Part shown: positions 58,134-64,000 of the stretch, piece after piece
Layout: the number at the start of each line of letters is the position of its first letter
How positions within the stretch are numbered: the first letter of the stretch is position 1
Assembly: GCA_024699855.1 (NCBI GenBank)
Contig: JAMPIQ010000001.1
Span: 186,001 to 250,000, forward strand
Source of the DNA: Aphelenchoides besseyi
Taxonomy: Eukaryota > Nematoda > Chromadorea > Rhabditida > Aphelenchoididae
DNA: 64,000 nt
Reading direction: 5' to 3'
Translations under genes and position numbers: made by a program
Notes under the pieces: generated by a model
Told to the model about the DNA's origin: nothing
What the model saw: only the letters and a program-made list of their open reading frames with translations
The model's database searches: none

Positions 58134-60150
58134 ATAAAGTCAAGAGATCAAGTGTACTCCAAAGCTCCTTTCTTGAGACGGTTCCAGGAATTGCCATCAA
58201 CCCGTGTGCATCGACTCTTATTTTCACGAAACAAAACTCAGTGAGTATCCTTTGTGATTTACACCATTTACGCACTTAAAGGACCCAAAGCAAAATCAGT
58301 CGACGATCGAGAGCTTTGAACTGAACTGTGGAAATCGTACTCTACTCGTGAACACGAACATTGAATCTCCGAATGGCTTAGCTGTTGACATTTTTGCTCG
58401 TAAAATCTACTTTGCCGACGGTCGGCTTGATCGAATCGAAAGAATGGACGAAGATAGAAAGAATCGTGAAATCGTGCTAAACAACCTGTTCAATGATACA
58501 CTCAGCAATTTGTTCAGTTTGGAGTTTTATCTCGATCGTTTGTATTTCACCGATTTGATAACCAACGCTCTGTACAGTGTGGACAAGATAGCAGGAGAAA
58601 CCTTGATAGCAATTCGAACAGATTTACATGACCAACTCAGGGCCTTCGTCGTTGTTGCCGAACACACAAATGAGTGTGGAATAGACGAATGTACGCAACG
58701 AAAAGACGAATTGAAATGTTCAAATGAATGTCGATTGAATGCCGCTGGATCCGCTTATTGTGTCAAGAAAGATGTTTGTGATGGTCAATGTCTTAACGGT
58801 GGTAAACTCAAATCGTCGTAAGAAATATAATCACATGGTTGCAGGTCGATGTCATGAAAACCGCACAACAAACACGGGGTTCACATGCACATGTCCACAG
58901 GAGTACACTGGCGATCGATGTGAAACGGAAAAATGCTCAACATTCTGCAAACACGGAACTTGTGCTGTTCATCCATTCACGGGTATTGTTATGTGCAATT
59001 GTGATTTCAGCTATACGGGCATCAAATGTGATCAAAAGGTAAGTTCTCCAGGTTATTTCTACAAACAGATTCCTTGTTGTAGGTCGATGTTTGCGCGGGT
59101 TTCTGTAGGAATGAAGGAGTTTGTTTCACTGCTTCCAACGGCGTTCATTGTCAATGTTTGCCCAATTTTTACGACGTCCAATGTCAAAACTGCATGCAAT
59201 TCTGGGGTTCTGTTCAAAAGCAAATTTCAGGAATTTGTGCTCAGTTGGATCAAGAAACGATAGATGATAGTTCGGTCAACTTCCATTGCTTGAGTGGAAG
59301 TCGATTTGCGGGCGATTTGTGTGAACGGTCGGTGGATTGTCGGGACTATCGCGAGAACAGTGAAAACTGTTCAATCGATTCCAATCAACCGAGCGAATGG
59401 AAATGTCATTGTAAAGAGGGCTTTGAAGGTGTTCGATGTGAAAAAAGTAGTCGTTGTCAGAAGAAATGTCATTTGGGTCAATGCGTCGTAACAGAAAACG
59501 GCACGTCGGAATGTCAATGTCCGCACGGTTTTGAGCTTGTGATTGATCGAAATGGGAAGCAGAGGTGAGGCTCAGTTTCTACAATACGTGACCTCCTTTT
59601 CAGTTGTACCCAATATTCCGCTAAAAATTGCGACGATTTGAATCGTGTTTACGGAACTTGTGAGATACAAACTGACAGTTATAAGGAACCCAGTGCGACA
59701 TGCGTATGCTTCAATGGTTGGCAGAGACTAGTTTGTGATCAAGCGGCTTGTGATCATTACTGTGCCGACGGTTCCAATTGCTCAATTGTTGGCGGCTTTG
59801 CGTTTTGTAACTGTTCAAACAATCAGTTTGGACCGCGATGTGATAAGACGCTACCAAGAATCATTGAAAAGGAGAAGATCGATTATTCGACTCACGACAT
59901 AGTTTTGAACCGCACACCATTCGCCTTAGTGATTCTGGCGATTGTAGTCATGAGCTATTTGCGTGTGATGAAACTAAGCAGGTATGATTTCGGTGAAGAG
60001 AGATTGCGCAAAATGTTGTTAAGGAATGCTCACGGAAACAAACAATTTCAACATGAACGAATGTACGACGATAAATTGCCCGTGGACGAGGTACGTGAAT
60101 TTCACAACTCAGCTTTTCTCGCCGATGACGAAGGAACTCTCGAGGTTTGA
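58134..60150 (+). CDS. C-terminal part of an LRP/LDL-receptor-like protein
   Basis: Exons 58134-58240, 58282-58801, 58845-59038, 59083-59564 and 59604-60150 are open and phase-consistent. Seen: an incomplete YWTD propeller (GIAINPCAS, SPNGLAVDIFARKIYFADGR, DRLYFTDLITNALYSVDKI), followed by several EGF modules (CDGQCLNGGRCHENR...CTCPQEYTGDRCE; CKHGTCAVH...CNCDFSYTGIKCD; CHCKEGFEGVRCE; CVCFNGWQRLVCD; CNCSNNQFGPRCD), one membrane helix (TPFALVILAIVVMSYL) and a cytoplasmic tail of about 70 residues. No signal peptide, LDLa repeats, start codon or first propeller blades are present. Either it is a 5'-truncated receptor, or it is joined to the CUB exons by splicing 57924 to 58134, which is in phase. 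Endocytic or signalling receptor by family. Confidence 0.75.
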
Positions 60151-60912
60151 AGTAAACATTCACGTAAATAAACTCGAGATTGTTGCAGACAAGAAAGTTA
60201 GAAGAGTACAACGTTTACAACGAGACTTTTTTTGCCGGTTAATGCGCTTAAGGGTAACGCGGAATGCTTCGAACTGTTGCGCTCAAACACCGAATTTACG
60301 TAGAAACTTCCGCACTTTTTACTTCGGATCTCATAAACACAGTATTCTGATGAACTTCTAGCTGTAATTTTTGATTAAGAACATGAATCCCATTCGTAGA
60401 TATGTTAAGCAACGAAGTGATGAAGGGAAAACCGACCAATAAGACTCATGTTAGACCAAAAGAAGCACGAGAGTTCAGATAATCAAAGAAGTTTATCTCC
60501 AAAAGAACGTTCATCTAGAAGCCATCAATATCATCACCATTATTGAGTTGAACATTTGATTTGCGACAAAAAGATTTTGAATACAATTAGTTAAAACAAC
60601 AACTACTTTGAGTTAATTTGACTATTTGATTGAATACAAAGCAGACCCATTGCATCATTTTACTTTCAAACTATTGATAACACACACCACGATAAGAATA
60701 TGGTTTTAAATCTCAATAAACATTCGATTTGTAATAACGGTTCTGACATCCATGACCCCAACTTGATGTCATGATTATATTTGTGTTTCTCGTCGTCCAT
60801 TTTGAATTCTACGACCTTAGAGTCCCTATCAGTTGAAAGCGATTGAACGCGAATGTACGCCGTGTGTGTAAGTTTTGGGCCTTAAAGAAATAGAGCACTT
60901 ACTCCAATGTGA
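60151..60912. other. Intergenic, no gene recognised
   Basis: AT-rich spacer between the receptor gene and the transposon. An AATAAA at 60167 probably ends the receptor transcript. Confidence 0.45.
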
Positions 60913-60914
60913 TA

Positions 60915-61561
60915 CAGGGTGGCGCAAAATGAACTCCCGTCGGTTTTTTGCGAATAACTTTTTTATCGATGATTTTTTTCTGAACAAAGTATATATTTTC
61001 TTGGTCCTGATGGTCCCCATTCTTAAATGGAAACAAAGTTGAAATTTTGAAAAAATTTCACTTTACCCCCCTCTTTGGTCCAATGTTGTCGATCAGTTTA
61101 AAACGGTTTTGAATGTTTAAAATTGAAGCGTTTAATTAACAAATTAACAACAAAAACAAATGATTAACGGATTTCCACTTGGCCGCCTTCACGTTCCAAG
61201 CATTGATGAAGACGACGAGGAAAACTGGCCGCAATTCGTTCTCTCATTGCGCGATTTTGCCGAAGATCGTTGGCAACTTCCACGATTGCTGCTCTCAGTT
61301 CCTCAAGAGTGACTGGCGGCTGCGACCGTGTAACTCATTGCAGACAAAAACAAAGAAACCCGAACATGGTCAAGATCGACAACATTGGAGCAAAGAGGGG
61401 GGCAAGGTGAAATTTTTTCAAATTTTCAAAATTTCAACTTTGTTTCCATTTAAGAATGGGGACCATCAGGACCAAGAAAATATATACTTTGTTCAGAAAA
61501 AAATCATCAATAAAAAAGTTATTCGCAAAAAACCGACGGGAGTTTATTTTGCCTCACCCTG
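60915..61561 (-). mobile_element. Deleted Tc1/mariner-type element with long terminal inverted repeats
   Basis: 647 bp flanked by TA on both sides (60913-60914 and 61562-61563), the Tc1/mariner target duplication. Both ends read CAGGGTG inward. The inverted repeats are about 180 bp (60915-61094 and 61374-61561), with a few substitutions and one roughly 9-bp indel. The centre keeps only the C-terminal end of a transposase on the minus strand. The DDE/D catalytic region is deleted, so it can move only with help from another copy. Confidence 0.9.
61164..61334 (-). pseudogene. Transposase C-terminal fragment
   Basis: 56 codons and a stop. PVTLEELRAAI followed by FPRRLHQCLEREGGQVEIR matches the usual C-terminus of Tc1/mariner (IS630-like) transposases after the last catalytic acidic residue. 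The frame is closed upstream by TGA, and the rest of the gene is gone. Confidence 0.85.
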
Positions 61562-61690
61562 TAGTTCGAGAGCGAGTTGGCCTGTCTGAAAATCAATGAC
61601 CAATTTGAGACCTATAGATGGCGTACACAACACTGAGTGGAACGTCATGGTTTTCTGACTTGTAGAGAATTTCGACGGACATCAGTGCGG

Positions 61691-61828
61691 CTACCTTTTA
61701 TTCATTGTGGGTGATGTGACCAGAGAAGAACACAGTTGGTGCTTTCGGGCCCAAAAAAATGGTGGAATCGGAATGACAAACGTTTGAGCAAGCGGTAGAG
61801 CAATAAAGAAAAACAATACCAACTTCAT
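61691..61828 (-). CDS. Short secreted peptide gene
   Basis: A single exon of 45 codons plus stop. MKLVLFFFIALPLAQTF is a clear signal peptide; the mature part (VIPIPPFFWARKHQLCSSLV...) is about 28 residues with a Pro/aromatic start and one cysteine. A TATA-like TTTATA lies about 30-40 nt before the ATG, and AATAAA overlaps the last codons before the TAG. I recognise no family. The compact layout resembles the nested peptide gene at 24.3-24.5 kb. Not verified by any homologue; a missed intron is possible. Confidence 0.5.
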   Translation of the reverse strand: MKLVLFFFIALPLAQTFVIPIPPFFWARKHQLCSSLVTSPTMNKR

Positions 61829-62445
61829 GTTGTTGTTGGAATCGAAAGTAAAGGACGAGTATAAATATGAAACGTCTATCACTAGAAGGCGGACAATTGA
61901 GTTTTAAATCAAATGATCATCTCTGGAAGCCTTTGCAAAAAGCTGCTAACGACCATAAAACTGCAAATCGAATTAGATTGCTTTTGCAACCGTGCAAAAA
62001 CTGAACTATGGATTGACAGTTGAGAGCATAGAAATAAGACTGCAGGTATTTTGTAGTCTCCACTTGCAGTTCGTGTACTCAACTTGATGCTCATTTCAAA
62101 GAACAGTAAAAGTTGTCGCAAAGACTTTCGAGTTTTCAAATAAAACAAACCCAAAGTTCAGGCATCCAACGACCGGTATCGCACTTGGAAACTGCTCGCA
62201 AACGACTCAGAAATACAATCACTGTCAATCAGTTGAACTTCAAACTTAAGAACAAAGAAATTGTTATTCGGCACAAGTCCGGACGTCGACCTATTGCAAT
62301 TCAAAATAGCTGGGGACAAACTCTCTGACTTTGTCGACTTCTAATGACGATACTAACTGTTGTGTTGTTTCAAAAATAAACTTTCTGTACAAAACTGTTT
62401 AGTTGATATAAAAAGAGTGATTTGGAAGACAATTCGTTTTGTCTG
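61829..62445. other. Intergenic, no gene recognised
   Basis: About 600 bp between the peptide gene promoter and the 3' end of the olfactomedin gene. A 71-codon frame at 62113-62328 begins with TTG and shows no motif. Confidence 0.4.
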
Positions 62446-64000
62446 CTAACCATCTTCTTCCTCAATTCGAACGTTGACGCTGAGCAATTTGCCTGTATCG
62501 AAGAAATACAAACGTCCATCGACAGGATTGTAATGCAACATCGTCAATCCACGATATGGATTGTACCATTCGATATCAATGTCTAAGGTTTCGTTGCTGT
62601 AACAAAAATATGTTTAAACGTTGATTCAATGATCGTACTTGTACAAATCAAAAGCGTACGAGATGAACGTGTCTCTTTCTTCCGATGATTCCAGTCCATA
62701 GAGAACACCACACATGATAAAAGCGTCCGCCAATTCGGTTCCATTCACTTCCAAAACCCATGTGTGAACAACGTAAAAGTCCTGTAAAATATTATTTCTG
62801 CTTTCCACAGCCAACATACGGGTTCAATCTTTGACACAACCAATCGTTCATCGTCGGGACGCATGTACAGGACCCAAAGACCATTTTCGTCGGCCGAAAA
62901 ATCAACGTAATTGTGAGCACGATTGTAAAGCCAAAAGTCCCGATTGGTTTCGTTGCAACTCTGAAATCAACGGTTAAATGACAAAGAAGGTTCTCTGTGC
63001 TACTTCAAACGTATGATCATGTTTTCGTGGACAATCAACTGATGCCAATGGACCCAATTCGTCGCTTTGAATCTGCTCTGTTGTATCCAAATTGTACCTA
63101 ACCAATACATTAGAGCCATGTCGATGGTAGAAATACGATCCATTCGAAATCAAACTCCCAGTTCCCGATGCCAAATAGTCGACGTAGAATTTAATCGATT
63201 GTTTCTTATTCATCAATTGCCGTTCATTTTCGTATTCGTAAAGAACCGGCGAAGCGAAATCGTCGGTTACCCATCTCTTTTCTTCAGCCTTTCGACTTTG
63301 CGGATTCACGTCCCGATTCCACGACCCAACTCGACCGTATTGAGATTCCGCGTGAAGAACCGGAATGCCAACAGCATTCAAACGACACTCGCGTTGATTG
63401 TAACCCAAAGTTGGAGGTCCATCGTAAGGTTTCGGCGTTGTTTTAGTGGGCTCAGTCAGATTCATGTTGAGCGTTTCGTTTGCAGAAATCGACTCATTTA
63501 AAAGTCTTATTTCTGAAAGCAGAGTGACTACTTAAATAATTTTCGGGTTTACCCTCGTCCATTTCAACAGTGGATTCAGTAGTAGTATCGTATGGTCGTT
63601 GTCTTCGACCACTTCCAATTAATTTTCGTCGAGTTGTTCTCGGCGGTCCATCGGGTTCTTGTGTGGGTCGTGGAATAATTTTTGTACGTGCCAAGTCGGG
63701 CATCGGCATTCCTGGTTTCCAATCATCTGGAGGCGCAAAGCCGGGAGGTGTTGGCTCGAAAGGCACGAATTTTGTTACTTCGACTTCATTAACCACAACC
63801 ACTGGTACAGGGACAATTTTCTCTTGAACTTGAATAATCGGTGGGCCAGGAACAGCGATGCGTTGGACATAGAGGTCGGGGAAAGTGCAATTGCAACGTC
63901 CATCTTGACCTAAAGCCATTTGCAAAATTAAACAGACAGCTCACTCTTGCAAACAGATTGCATACCCTTTTCGCCAATCTCACCAATGTCGCCGGGCAAC
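62446..64000 (-). CDS. unc-122: UNC-122/gliomedin-like collagen-olfactomedin protein, 3' part
   Basis: Runs off the window end, so the N-terminus is not seen. Exons in transcript order: 64000-63966, 63909-63553, 63512-63004, 62960-62820, 62781-62639, 62596-62446. The first visible piece is collagen-like (LPGDIGEIGEKG, then QDGRCNC). A Pro-rich linker follows (VPVPVVVVNEVEV, PTPPGFAPPDDWKPGMP) and then an olfactomedin domain: GSLISNGSYFYHRHGSNVLV, RYNLDT, WLYNRAHNYVDFSADENGLW, LYMRPDDERLVVSKIEP, TWVLEVN, AFIMCGVLYGL, IEWYNPYRGLTMLHYNPVDG, RLYFFDTGKLL. This order is that of nematode UNC-122 and vertebrate gliomedin, extracellular or type II membrane proteins acting at cell junctions/neuromuscular contacts. 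No lesions. The symbol is by resemblance only. Confidence 0.88.

Overview
The window looks like nuclear DNA of a nematode. It holds many multi-exon genes with very short introns (mostly 37-50 nt, GT...TTTTCAG). Several families are nematode-specific or nematode-rich: a Clc-like/claudin-like protein, a serpentine chemoreceptor and an UNC-122-like olfactomedin. TTTTCAG acceptors lie a few bases before start codons, as expected of spliced-leader (SL) trans-splicing. A 22-nt sequence nearly identical to the nematode SL1 leader is even present in the DNA at 2537-2558. The species cannot be named from this window.

Left part (1-15 kb): a decayed Helitron (broken Rep and PIF1-like helicase, about 0.5-4.9 kb), a small single-pass membrane protein, a nine-exon catalase with two GC-AG introns, a ten-exon SLC17-like MFS transporter, a seven-transmembrane chemoreceptor and a four-pass membrane protein of unknown role. 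An 8-kb stretch (15.0-23.3 kb) has no gene I can support.

Middle (23-44 kb): two tandem GABA-A-type Cys-loop channel genes that share a 515-bp tract with no visible difference, introns included. The first carries an antisense nested gene for a short secreted peptide in one intron. They are followed by an HP1-like chromodomain gene, a convergent Clc-like gene, a compact same-strand trio (PMP3-like, GINS PSF2, COX6A) with operon-like spacing, non-autonomous relatives of the Helitron, and a large Co-SMAD (SMAD4/SMA-4/DAF-3 type) gene on the minus strand.

Right part (44-64 kb): a 9-kb stretch with no supportable gene, an epoxide-hydrolase pseudogene, a NudC homologue with reading-frame lesions, a two-CUB-domain protein directly followed by the C-terminal part of an LRP-like receptor, a Tc1/mariner-type element reduced to long inverted repeats around a transposase C-terminus, a second short secreted-peptide gene, and the 3' part of an UNC-122/gliomedin-like collagen-olfactomedin gene running off the window end.

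Most genes are housekeeping, signalling or membrane genes with unrelated roles; only the PMP3-PSF2-COX6A group looks co-transcribed. Several frameshifts (Co-SMAD, NudC, epoxide hydrolase) fall in homopolymer runs, so some may be assembly errors. Exon boundaries were deduced by eye from splice signals, phase and family conservation.
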